13,905 nucleotides of DNA from an uncultured Candidatus Saccharibacteria bacterium (GTDB lineage: Bacteria; Patescibacteriota; Saccharimonadia; Saccharimonadales; UBA4665). The translations under genes and the position numbers were made by a program. The notes below the pieces were generated by a model. That model was given only the letters and a program-made list of their open reading frames with translations, did not search any database and had not been told where the DNA came from. This document shows, one piece after another, positions 6,703-12,970 of the stretch. Each line of letters starts with the position of its first letter. Positions within the stretch are counted from its first letter, which is position 1. The stretch is from the NCBI GenBank assembly GCA_903836325.1, contig CAILQE010000048.1:1-13905 (forward strand), given 5' to 3'.

Positions 6703-7694
6703 TTCTGAATAAAAACACAAGTTACATACTAATACATCTACTTAATGGCAATAACACAGCAAAAAAAATAAGTGAACTAATGCAAGGAATAGATATTCGC
6801 TCGATTCAACGTGCATTACAAAGATTAACTGAACTAGATCTCATTAAAAGAATTGGGAATAATAATCCTACATATATAGTAAATTATGAAAAAATAATTG
6901 ATTTTAATATCATAGATAAACTATTAGAAGATGAAAATCGACCAGTAAGCATGTTCAACCGAGGCTTAATTGACTGGTTACTTAAATTGCCTGAAGATAA
7001 ATTAAAATCATTAGTTAGAAATAGTTTTGATGAAAATAATATATCTATAGGTTCTGATTTAATGTCTGCAAAAGAACTTGAACATCTAACTATTGAGCTA
7101 TCCTGGAAATCATCAGCTCTTGAAGGTAACACGTATACCTTATTGGATACCCAGTTACTATTGCTTGAAGGTATTAAAGCTAAAAATAAGACTGAATTCG
7201 AAACTCAGATGATTCTTAATCATAAAGATGCGATTAGATTCATTATTGAGAATAAAGAATTATTTAGTAGTGATATAAAATTTAGAACTGTTGAAGAACT
7301 GCATAAATTAATTGGCAATAATTTAGGGATCGCAACTGGTGTTAGAAAACGAATTGTAAAAATATCTGCGAGTAACTATGAGCCATTATCTAATCCTCAC
7401 ATTCTCAGAGAAAATGCTGACAATATCCTGCAAATCATAAATAAGAATAACGATCCTTACATTAAAGCTTTATTAGCACTATCTCTGATACCATATTTAC
7501 AAACTTTCGAAGACGGCAATAAAAGAACAGGAAGAATGCTAGCCAATGCAATACTCATGAGCACTGTAAATAAAGGCTTTAGCTTAAGAAAAACAGATGC
7601 TAGAAGCTTAGCCATAGCCTATTTAGCTTTCTATGAGTTTAATAGTTTATTTGGATTATCTAAAATATTACAAACAGAGTTAAAAACCACTTAA
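6699..7694 (+). CDS. Fic-domain protein with N-terminal winged helix, catalytic His replaced by Gln
   Basis: A 331-residue protein. Residues 1-62 look like a winged-helix DNA-binding domain (helix-turn-helix around TAKKISELMQGIDIRSIQRALQRL, then a wing). Residues about 125-300 are a Fic fold. The inhibitory motif S-x-x-x-E-G-N is present as SSALEGN (138-144), in the position of class II Fic proteins. The active-site loop reads QTFEDGNKRTGR (268-279) where canonical Fic has H-P-F-x-D-G-N-G-R-x-x-R, so the catalytic His is Gln268 and Pro is Thr269, while the phosphate-binding D-G-N-x-R-x-x-R frame is kept. It should therefore be a poor or inactive AMP-transferase that may still bind nucleotide and could work mainly as a regulator. 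Gln-bearing Fic relatives are, as far as I recall, a recurrent subgroup. It is a monocistronic module right after tRNA-Trp, with a palindrome at its start. Confidence 0.88.
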   Translation: MILNKNTSYILIHLLNGNNTAKKISELMQGIDIRSIQRALQRLTELDLIKRIGNNNPTYIVNYEKIIDFNIIDKLLEDENRPVSMFNRGLIDWLLKLPEDKLKSLVRNSFDENNISIGSDLMSAKELEHLTIELSWKSSALEGNTYTLLDTQLLLLEGIKAKNKTEFETQMILNHKDAIRFIIENKELFSSDIKFRTVEELHKLIGNNLGIATGVRKRIVKISASNYEPLSNPHILRENADNILQIINKNNDPYIKALLALSLIPYLQTFEDGNKRTGRMLANAILMSTVNKGFSLRKTDARSLAIAYLAFYEFNSLFGLSKILQTELKTT

Positions 7695-7720
7695 GACTTT
7701 GCTAGATTATATACCTTCAC

Positions 7721-7751
7721 TTGTTTACACTAAACTGTTCACTGTAAACAA
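7721..7751. promoter_or_regulatory. 31-base dyad-symmetric element between the two modules
   Basis: TTGTTTACA (7721-7729) and TGTAAACAA (7743-7751) are perfect 9-base inverted arms around a 13-base centre that itself holds the small palindrome AACTGTT. The element lies 26 bases after the Fic stop codon and about 70 bases before the AbrB/Doc promoter. No T-run follows, so a terminator is unlikely. A protein-binding site or a recombination site is more plausible. Confidence 0.45.
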
Positions 7752-7790
7752 CTATATCCTAATCTATATAAATTTTGACTAGGAACCATT

Positions 7791-7798
7791 TCCCCTGC
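7791..7798 (+). repeat. Possible decayed tRNA-Trp 3'-end fragment between modules
   Basis: TCCCCTGC, followed by A-A rather than C-A, matches the last bases of the tRNA-Trp gene (TCCCCTGCCA at 6561-6570) at 9 of 10 positions. Upstream similarity is weak. A C4 run is rare in this AT-rich stretch, and the position is exactly between the Fic and AbrB/Doc modules, but the match is short and could be chance. Confidence 0.3.
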
Positions 7799-7819
7799 AA
7801 ATAATTGATATTTTGATCC

Positions 7820-7849
7820 TTGACTAATACATTACAATAACATTATAAT
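7820..7849 (+). promoter_or_regulatory. Strong promoter of the AbrB/Doc operon
   Basis: TTGACT (7820-7825), an 18-base spacer and a perfect TATAAT (7844-7849). The -10 box ends 6 bases before the ATG at 7856, so the transcript should be leaderless or nearly so. Confidence 0.75.
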
Positions 7850-7854
7850 GTATT
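7826..7854. promoter_or_regulatory. Operator-like inverted repeat inside the AbrB/Doc promoter
   Basis: Perfect 9-base arms AATACATTA (7826-7834) and TAATGTATT (7846-7854) fill the spacer and -10 region. A second, overlapping 12-base perfect palindrome ACATTATAATGT lies at 7840-7851, so the half-site ACATTA occurs three times. This is the arrangement expected for autorepression by the AbrB-type antitoxin, possibly with conditional cooperativity through Doc (inference from other toxin-antitoxin operons). Confidence 0.6.
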
Positions 7855-7855
7855 C

Positions 7856-8077
7856 ATGATTCAAAGCACACAAAAGGTTATAAAAATAGGTACAAGTGGC
7901 GGAGTAACTATACCTGCAAAAGAACTTAAGCGACAAAATATACAATTCGGCGATGAAGTTGAAGTAATCATCAGACCTTTAAACTCTATTAACCCGAAAG
8001 ATCAAGAAGTGATCGATACTGCTAAAGAAATTCTTAATAAGTACAAATCTGATTTTGTTAATTTAAACGATAGATGA
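7856..8077 (+). CDS. AbrB/MazE-type (SpoVT/AbrB fold) antitoxin
   Basis: A 73-residue protein. Residues 5-42 form an AbrB-type swapped-hairpin DNA-binding domain (KVIKIGTSGGVTIPAKEL, then FGDEVEVII), and the acidic and lysine-rich tail (about 45-73) is the likely toxin-neutralising segment. The stop overlaps the next start by 4 bases (ATGA), the usual antitoxin-then-toxin order with translational coupling. Doc toxins are classically paired with a Phd-fold antitoxin, so the AbrB-fold partner is a mix-and-match variant. It is likely an autorepressor of the dyad in its own promoter. Confidence 0.88.
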   Translation: MIQSTQKVIKIGTSGGVTIPAKELKRQNIQFGDEVEVIIRPLNSINPKDQEVIDTAKEILNKYKSDFVNLNDR

Positions 8078-8457
8078 TTGAGCTAACTTTAGAACAAATA
8101 TTGGAATTACACGCGCTAGTTATTAAGGAAACCGGCGGAAGTATTGGTTTACGAGATTTAGGGAGGCTTGAATCATCTATAGCCACTCAAAGTCAGAAGG
8201 TCTTTGGGCAAGAACTATACCTGAACCTAGAAGATAAAGCTGCGGCTATTATCAGAAGTATAATCGCTGATCATCCCTTTGTGGATGGTAATAAACGAAC
8301 AGCAATAATTGCCGGCTTGACCTTCTTAAAACTAAACAACATAAATTTTAAGTTTGCGAATGGGGAAATAGAAGATTATGCAGTAAAAGTCGCTGCTGAT
8401 CATTTAGATATTCCTCAAATATCAATTTGGTTACAGATCCACATTTTAGTTTCTTAA
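8074..8457 (+). CDS. doc: Doc family toxin (Fic fold, death-on-curing)
   Basis: A 127-residue protein with the full length and layout of Doc. The N-terminal ELHALVIKETGGSIGLRDLGRLESS is typical of the family, and the active-site loop is HPFVDGNKRTA (67-77), with catalytic His67 intact. Phage P1 Doc uses this Fic variant (K in place of the second G) to phosphorylate elongation factor EF-Tu and stop translation; the same reaction is expected here but not shown. The gene overlaps its antitoxin gene by 4 bases. Its TAA stop (8455-8457) is followed at once by a tRNA 3'-end fragment, which suggests the module inserted with its right boundary just there. No truncation is evident. Confidence 0.92.
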   Translation: MIELTLEQILELHALVIKETGGSIGLRDLGRLESSIATQSQKVFGQELYLNLEDKAAAIIRSIIADHPFVDGNKRTAIIAGLTFLKLNNINFKFANGEIEDYAVKVAADHLDIPQISIWLQIHILVS

Positions 8458-8482
8458 AGTTCGAATCCCTCATCCCCTGCCA
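8458..8482 (+). repeat. tRNA-Trp 3'-end remnant, candidate attachment site
   Basis: These 25 bases match the last 25 bases of the tRNA-Trp gene (6546-6570) at 19 positions, including an unbroken TCCCCTGCCA at the end and the T-loop TTCGA. The T-loop/T-stem half (TTCGAAT-CCCTC), the ATCCCCT acceptor strand, G discriminator and CCA all look like a genuine tRNA 3' end. The differences from the resident gene suggest it is either an older displaced end or one from a different species' tRNA-Trp. The 5' half of a tRNA is absent, so it cannot be a working gene. It marks the right border of a stretch of about 1.9 kb that starts at the tRNA. Confidence 0.72.
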
Positions 8483-8844
8483 GGCACGTACCTACCTTGC
8501 CAATCTCCAGCAATTTCGACGTGCATGATACCCGTATCTCCAGATAATGTAACAATTGTTCCTGGTTCTACTTGAGTAGGATTAGTAGGAGGCGTAATTA
8601 TAGACATACCACGTTGAATGCCATAAAGCTTTGATAATTCACCATCAACAAACTCCTTCATTTGGTTAACTACATCAAGGGGTGCATTATCGTGCCAAGT
8701 TTCAGCAGACTGATCAACTGCTTCCATTATTGCATCAGCTAACTCAATACGTTGAGCCTCAAAGTCAAAAATTTTGTGGTCTAGTGTTGCTGCATCAACT
8801 GGTAAAAGCCTATATTCAGGAGGAACATTAGGACTATTCGTCAT
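8470..8844 (-). CDS. Short GreA-like protein, C-terminus possibly cut by the tRNA remnant
   Basis: A 124-residue protein. Residues about 25-75 look like a helical hairpin, with ETWHDNAPLDVVNQMKEF resembling the GreA/GreB N-domain (ENAEY...AKE), and VEPGTIVTLSG (92-102) resembles the first strand of the FKBP-like C-domain (V-x-x-G-x-x-V-x-l). In GreA that domain continues for about 70 residues; here only about 25 remain. The last three codons and the stop lie inside the tRNA-Trp remnant, so the original 3' end may have been replaced when the neighbouring module inserted. The assignment rests on pattern memory and is weak. The ATG overlaps the stop of the kinase gene upstream (ATGA), and a good ribosome-binding site AGGGG lies at 8851-8855. 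Confidence 0.55.
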   Translation of the reverse strand: MTNSPNVPPEYRLLPVDAATLDHKIFDFEAQRIELADAIMEAVDQSAETWHDNAPLDVVNQMKEFVDGELSKLYGIQRGMSIITPPTNPTQVEPGTIVTLSGDTGIMHVEIAGDWQGRYVPGRG

Positions 8845-9686
8845 TTGTTTCCCCTAGTTTTATCATTAAGTACTTCGTGAAACATTACTTCAGCTGCTTT
8901 AAGCATAAACCCAACAGGGTTATTTGTTCGACTGAATGGAGTTGTGTCAAATAATATCTGAGTTTGTGCTTCAGCTGCAGCTATTCCAACTCCTTCTCGG
9001 ACTATATCATGCTCTCTGCCAAAAGCTGAGTCCCAGTAATTAGTATTATTTGCATCAGGTACCACGGGGTTAATAGCCCTAAAAGTATCTGCATTATATG
9101 TAGCGGTCTGACTTACGGCAATTTCATGACCCTCGGGACTTTCAGGGTCTACTCCCAATCTTGAACATTCACGATAAATAGCTTCTTGAGGCGTACAAGT
9201 TACAAAAGTACGCAGAGCTAATGATAAAATAGGAAGATCTATAACGTGTCTTATTAAATTTCTTCCATCTAATAATACTGCTTTATAATCACCACTGTTA
9301 GCTTTAGTATCCAGTCTATTGCGAAACATTTCTCCAACTTGAGTTTGTACAATTGCACTTTTAGCCACTAATGATACTAATCTGCTGGTTTGTGCGCTAT
9401 ATAATAAATCTATTCCACTTCTATCTATAATGACATCTCTCAAACCAGAAATTTCGGATACAACTTCAACCCCACCATTATCAATTTTTTCGGTGACATC
9501 TTCTTCTTCATCAGAAACAGTGATAAATCCTGCTTCGATCATTCCAAGTGTAATTGCTCTAAAATCTAGACCAGTTTCTTCGGTCAGATAAGAGCTATCC
9601 TGAGAGGATAAGTACTTTACTATAGATCCTTTACCGCTTCGTGCAGTACCACTATACTCGAATACAGGTATTTCATTTTCGGGCAT
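8841..9686 (-). CDS. Cytidylate-kinase-like nucleoside monophosphate kinase
   Basis: A 281-residue protein with the cytidylate kinase pattern. It has a P-loop YSGTARSGKGS (11-21; Cmk usual form GPAASGKGT), TGLDFRAITLGMIEAG (38-53; Cmk TGAMYRALTLAAL), the NMP-binding acid-Gly-Arg motif LLDGRNL (138-144; Cmk DGRDMGTVV) and the closing FDTTPFS (246-252; Cmk IDTSxL). It would phosphorylate CMP/dCMP or a related monophosphate with ATP. It is about 50 residues longer than a typical Cmk, with extra residues between 55 and 70 and around 180-235, and the DGRD Asp is Asn143. The match is therefore distant and the substrate could differ. It is the first gene of an operon with the GreA-like gene, with AAGGA about 10 bases before the start. 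The pair looks somewhat richer in G+C than its neighbours. Confidence 0.75.
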   Translation of the reverse strand: MPENEIPVFEYSGTARSGKGSIVKYLSSQDSSYLTEETGLDFRAITLGMIEAGFITVSDEEEDVTEKIDNGGVEVVSEISGLRDVIIDRSGIDLLYSAQTSRLVSLVAKSAIVQTQVGEMFRNRLDTKANSGDYKAVLLDGRNLIRHVIDLPILSLALRTFVTCTPQEAIYRECSRLGVDPESPEGHEIAVSQTATYNADTFRAINPVVPDANNTNYWDSAFGREHDIVREGVGIAAAEAQTQILFDTTPFSRTNNPVGFMLKAAEVMFHEVLNDKTRGNK

Positions 9687-9762
9687 TAAAACACATCCTT
9701 AATATTAAATATAATAACATTTATATGTAATTTTTGCAGTGGTAGGTATTTGTTGGAACAAG

Positions 9763-9768
9763 TATAAT
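9763..9768 (+). promoter_or_regulatory. Possible -10 box for the methyltransferase gene
   Basis: A perfect TATAAT lies just after a small palindrome TTGTTGGAACAA (9750-9761) in the 112-base divergent region. A purine-rich GGAGGA at 9779-9784 follows, but it is 14 bases from the ATG, longer than usual. An alternative -10 box, TATATA at 9786-9791, would end 7 bases before the ATG and give a leaderless transcript; the sequence does not decide between them. Confidence 0.35.
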
Positions 9769-9798
9769 AATATTTAGTGGAGGAATATATACCGCGTT

Positions 9799-10569
9799 AT
9801 GAATAAAGTTAATAATTATGATGATTACGCTGAGAGTATTTCACGAGATATTTTAGAAGGTAGTAATCGAGCACATAAATATATAGAGAAGCCAGCGATG
9901 TACGCAGTTCTGCCTAAATTATCTAACTTAAAGGTATTATCTATTGGATGCGGTATTGGTGAGGAGTGTGGATATTTAAATAGCCAAGGGGCTGATGTTA
10001 TAGGTATAGATAAATCTAAAGAATCTATTAAAATTGCTAAAAATCTACATCCATCAGTCAACTTTATGATTATGGATATGAATAATTTAAACTTTCCAGC
10101 AGATACCTTTAATCTAGTATATTCAAGTTTAACCCTACATTACGCTAAACAATTAGCAGACATATTACTTGAGATAAAAAGAATTTTAGTGCCTGGTGGA
10201 AAGTTAATATTTTCAACACTTCATCCTATAAAATGGGGTTCAGAAATTCACAGAGATTTAAAAGATGAACGTAAAAAGTCATTTATGTTAGGTTATGATT
10301 CATTCGTAAAACCATCAGTAGTTTACGGAGATTATCTAAATCCAAAACTAATTACCCAAAAACCTGAAGGATATCCCGTAATTGAGTATTGGAATCGATC
10401 TATATCAGAATACCTTAAAATAATTCGTGAAGCGGGACTTGAATTAATTGATTTTATCGAACCCATTCCCATTGATGAACTTAAGCAAGCTGACCCGGAC
10501 TATTGGAATATACATTCTAAAATTCCTCAATTTATGATATTCATCCTACAGAAAAAGAATAAAGATTAA
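9799..10569 (+). CDS. SAM-dependent class I methyltransferase (Methyltransf_11 type)
   Basis: A 256-residue protein with a clear Rossmann methyltransferase core: motif I VLSIGCGIGEECGYL (46-60), the acidic SAM-ribose residue Asp71 at the end of strand 2 (VIGIDKS), MIMDMNNL (90-97) for adenine contact, and the 'VPGGKLIFS' strand (131-139). The C-terminal 100 residues, with PVIEYWNRSISEYLKIIREAG, form the usual substrate-binding part. Family members methylate small molecules, tRNA or other targets; the substrate cannot be read here. The gene is convergent with the aminotransferase gene (1 base between stops), so it is not in that operon, though it could methylate the same sugar product. It is divergent from the NMP kinase operon. 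Confidence 0.88.
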   Translation: MNKVNNYDDYAESISRDILEGSNRAHKYIEKPAMYAVLPKLSNLKVLSIGCGIGEECGYLNSQGADVIGIDKSKESIKIAKNLHPSVNFMIMDMNNLNFPADTFNLVYSSLTLHYAKQLADILLEIKRILVPGGKLIFSTLHPIKWGSEIHRDLKDERKKSFMLGYDSFVKPSVVYGDYLNPKLITQKPEGYPVIEYWNRSISEYLKIIREAGLELIDFIEPIPIDELKQADPDYWNIHSKIPQFMIFILQKKNKD

Positions 10570-10570
10570 G

Positions 10571-11836
10571 TTATTCAGCTAGTGATTTATGCTCCATTAA
10601 GTGATCAGCAACTTTTTGTATTCCACTTATATAGCTATCGACAATTTTATATTCATCTTCAAAAGTCCAAACTGGTAATTTAATTACAGAATTATAAAAT
10701 TTATCAGCAATAGGGTAGGGACCCTGTGAATATATTGGTTTATTATAAAGTCTAGGCATTATTTCATTTGTCTTTGTAAATAAAGGTAATTCATTTAATA
10801 GTCCAGTAGAACCAGGAATATCAACTTCGATTAATCCCTCTGCATGAAGAGCACTGACAAATTCTTCTCTGGATACCCCAAATGACTCGTTCTCATTAAA
10901 CAATAATATATAAGCATACCAACTACTCTGAATATCTTTTGAAATAGTTTCTGGAGTAGTAAAAAAAGGATAGTCATTAAATGCTTTAGTAAATATATTC
11001 GCATATTTTTGTCTTTGAGATATAAAAGTATCTAAATGATTAAACTGCTGTAAGGCCAGCGCTATTGCAAGGGGATGGGCTCGTAATTTAAGACCCATTC
11101 CTGTTAGGAAAAATTTATATTCAGTTTCAGATGATGAGATTTCATTTTTAGGACGCTTATTATAATGACCCTGGAGTAGTGCTCGATTAAATATTTTAGT
11201 ATTATCAGTGAGCATAATTCCGCCTTCTCCGCCAGTAATGGTTTTTTGACCCTGTAAACTCCATGCTGCTGCATCACCAAATGAACCAACTTTTTTTGTA
11301 TATATACTAGAACCATGTGCATGTGAACAATCTTCTAATAAAAATAAATTATGATCCCGACAAAATATTTGGATTTTATTAATATCTTTAGTAGGCGTAC
11401 CCCACATATGAGTAACCACAACAGCCTTTGTACGGGGTGTAAGTTTAGTTTTTATAGAATCTATACTTATATTTCCAAACTCATCACTATCTGCAAATAT
11501 CGGTATTGCACCAGTGTTTATCAACGGGCTGACTGAAGCATGGAATGTATAAACAGGGCAGATGACTTCATCGCCGGGCATTAATCCAATTCCTTCAAAC
11601 ATTGAAAAAATTGCCGATGTACCAGAATTTGATAGTAGGCCCAATTTCCTATTATGATAATCAGCAAAAATTTTCTCAAATTCCCCAATTATGCCAGAAT
11701 TATCATAAATTGAAATGCTGGTATGAAGTTGTTTTACAACTGCTTTTTCTGACTCATCAGTTATTCTGGGCCATTCAAATTTAGCTTTCTCAATATCAAC
11801 GACAGGAGTGCCACCATTAACAGCAAGATAACTCAT
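10571..11836 (-). CDS. DegT/DnrJ/EryC1/StrS family PLP aminotransferase
   Basis: A 421-residue sugar aminotransferase-fold protein. The PLP-binding Lys is Lys198 in SLQGQKTITGGEGG (193-206), the ring-nitrogen acid is Asp169 in FLLEDCSHAHGS (165-176), and the cofactor-phosphate region SNSGTSAI lies at 69-76. The N-terminal LAVNGGTPVVD and a long C-terminus match the larger family members, such as those of the AHBA synthase and scyllo-inosose aminotransferase type, rather than short sugar-nucleotide enzymes; the exact substrate is not assignable. The family moves an amino group, usually from glutamate or glutamine, to a keto-sugar or keto-cyclitol. It overlaps the upstream oxidoreductase gene by 4 bases (ATGA), so the oxidoreductase likely makes the keto substrate. 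Confidence 0.9.
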   Translation of the reverse strand: MSYLAVNGGTPVVDIEKAKFEWPRITDESEKAVVKQLHTSISIYDNSGIIGEFEKIFADYHNRKLGLLSNSGTSAIFSMFEGIGLMPGDEVICPVYTFHASVSPLINTGAIPIFADSDEFGNISIDSIKTKLTPRTKAVVVTHMWGTPTKDINKIQIFCRDHNLFLLEDCSHAHGSSIYTKKVGSFGDAAAWSLQGQKTITGGEGGIMLTDNTKIFNRALLQGHYNKRPKNEISSSETEYKFFLTGMGLKLRAHPLAIALALQQFNHLDTFISQRQKYANIFTKAFNDYPFFTTPETISKDIQSSWYAYILLFNENESFGVSREEFVSALHAEGLIEVDIPGSTGLLNELPLFTKTNEIMPRLYNKPIYSQGPYPIADKFYNSVIKLPVWTFEDEYKIVDSYISGIQKVADHLMEHKSLAE

Positions 11837-12882
11837 TTTTGCATTTCGCTTATTAGTTTATTAAGTGTTACATGTGGATCTAGGGTAGAATGATCTACTG
11901 AAGATCGATATGCAGTGTCTATAAATGCAACATGTTCAAGGTGTTGAGGATCAATTACTCCTCTGTTCTTGTTTGCAATTATATTTTTAGCAAACTCATC
12001 TAATTGATCGTACAGTGCAGATGGCCATGAACCGGATCGTTCTAATACTTCTATTTCATTACCCTCTAAGTCACGTCGACATACTTTACCGCGACGTATA
12101 TAAACACTACCCTTGGAGCCATATGCTATTAGTGATTCATCTTTTTCGGGATAAACTCTTGAAACAATAAGATTTCCCAAAATTGTTTCATCATCACCAT
12201 CATTCTCGTTGTATGTAAAGTTTAAAAGAGCAGTGTCTTCTACGTCATATTCTTGACCCTCACGATTGTGAGTAGATATCCTGCATGTTACAGAATCTGG
12301 TAAACCAAAATACCATATTAATAAATCAATATAATGATATCCAAGGTCTACTAATGCTCCGCCACCCGAAAATACCTTACTGGAACGCCAACCTTCATCT
12401 AGATGCGCTATATTTAGTGTATATCTTGCTTCTATTGAATATATTTTACCGATACGTTGCAGCAATTGGCTGAAACTTATAAAAATAGGATTAAATCTAC
12501 GCTGTAGTGTAACTTGAAACGAAATATTATATTCCTTGGCAAGTTTTATCATTTCTTTAGCTTCATCAACAGATGTAGCGAAAGGTTTCTCTTTAATAAT
12601 ATCAATCTTTGCTTTAGCTAATATTTTTATAATAGATAAATAATCTTTATGAGGTACTGCTATGAGAGCAACATCAGGTTTTTCAGGTAATAGATCTAGT
12701 AATTCTGATACGCCCACATTACTATATGTAACGTTATATTCTTTTGCAGTTTGAGCTGTAACTTCTTCATCAATATCAGAAACACCAACTAGATTAAAAT
12801 ATTTACTATCATTAATGGCAGGTAAATGATCTTCAAGACTTTGATGACCCAAACCTATTACGATAATATTCAATTTTTTCAT
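11833..12882 (-). CDS. Gfo/Idh/MocA family NAD(P)-dependent oxidoreductase
   Basis: A 349-residue protein with an N-terminal Rossmann domain (NIIVIGLGHQSLEDHLPAI, 5-23, a variant of GxGxxG) and the family signature EKP at 98-100 (IIKEKPFATS) that holds the catalytic Lys. The C-terminal alpha/beta domain has the GGALVDLGYHYIDLLIWYFG block (174-193) with Asp179 and His183, the usual substrate-contact residues. The family oxidises or reduces sugar hydroxyls, often at C3 of a UDP-sugar or on inositols. It is first in a two-gene operon with the aminotransferase, which gives a standard 'oxidise, then aminate' amino-sugar route. No clear Shine-Dalgarno is seen at its start. Confidence 0.92.
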   Translation of the reverse strand: MKKLNIIVIGLGHQSLEDHLPAINDSKYFNLVGVSDIDEEVTAQTAKEYNVTYSNVGVSELLDLLPEKPDVALIAVPHKDYLSIIKILAKAKIDIIKEKPFATSVDEAKEMIKLAKEYNISFQVTLQRRFNPIFISFSQLLQRIGKIYSIEARYTLNIAHLDEGWRSSKVFSGGGALVDLGYHYIDLLIWYFGLPDSVTCRISTHNREGQEYDVEDTALLNFTYNENDGDDETILGNLIVSRVYPEKDESLIAYGSKGSVYIRRGKVCRRDLEGNEIEVLERSGSWPSALYDQLDEFAKNIIANKNRGVIDPQHLEHVAFIDTAYRSSVDHSTLDPHVTLNKLISEMQK

Positions 12883-12970
12883 AGATTTACTCTAAAAAGC
12901 TTTCACTAAATATGTTATAGTACACTCATTATACACAAGAATTTAATAACTTAAACAGAGAATATTATAT

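Noticed and set aside
8848..8857. Another C4 run (TTTCCCCTAG) that could be taken for a further tRNA 3'-end fragment
   Set aside because: It lacks the GCCA end and is explained as the reverse complement of the ribosome-binding site of the GreA-like gene.
9750..9761. Palindrome TTGTTGGAACAA in the methyltransferase promoter region as an operator
   Set aside because: Five-base arms are short enough to arise by chance in this sequence, and no neighbouring gene encodes a DNA-binding protein that would use it; noted only with the promoter.
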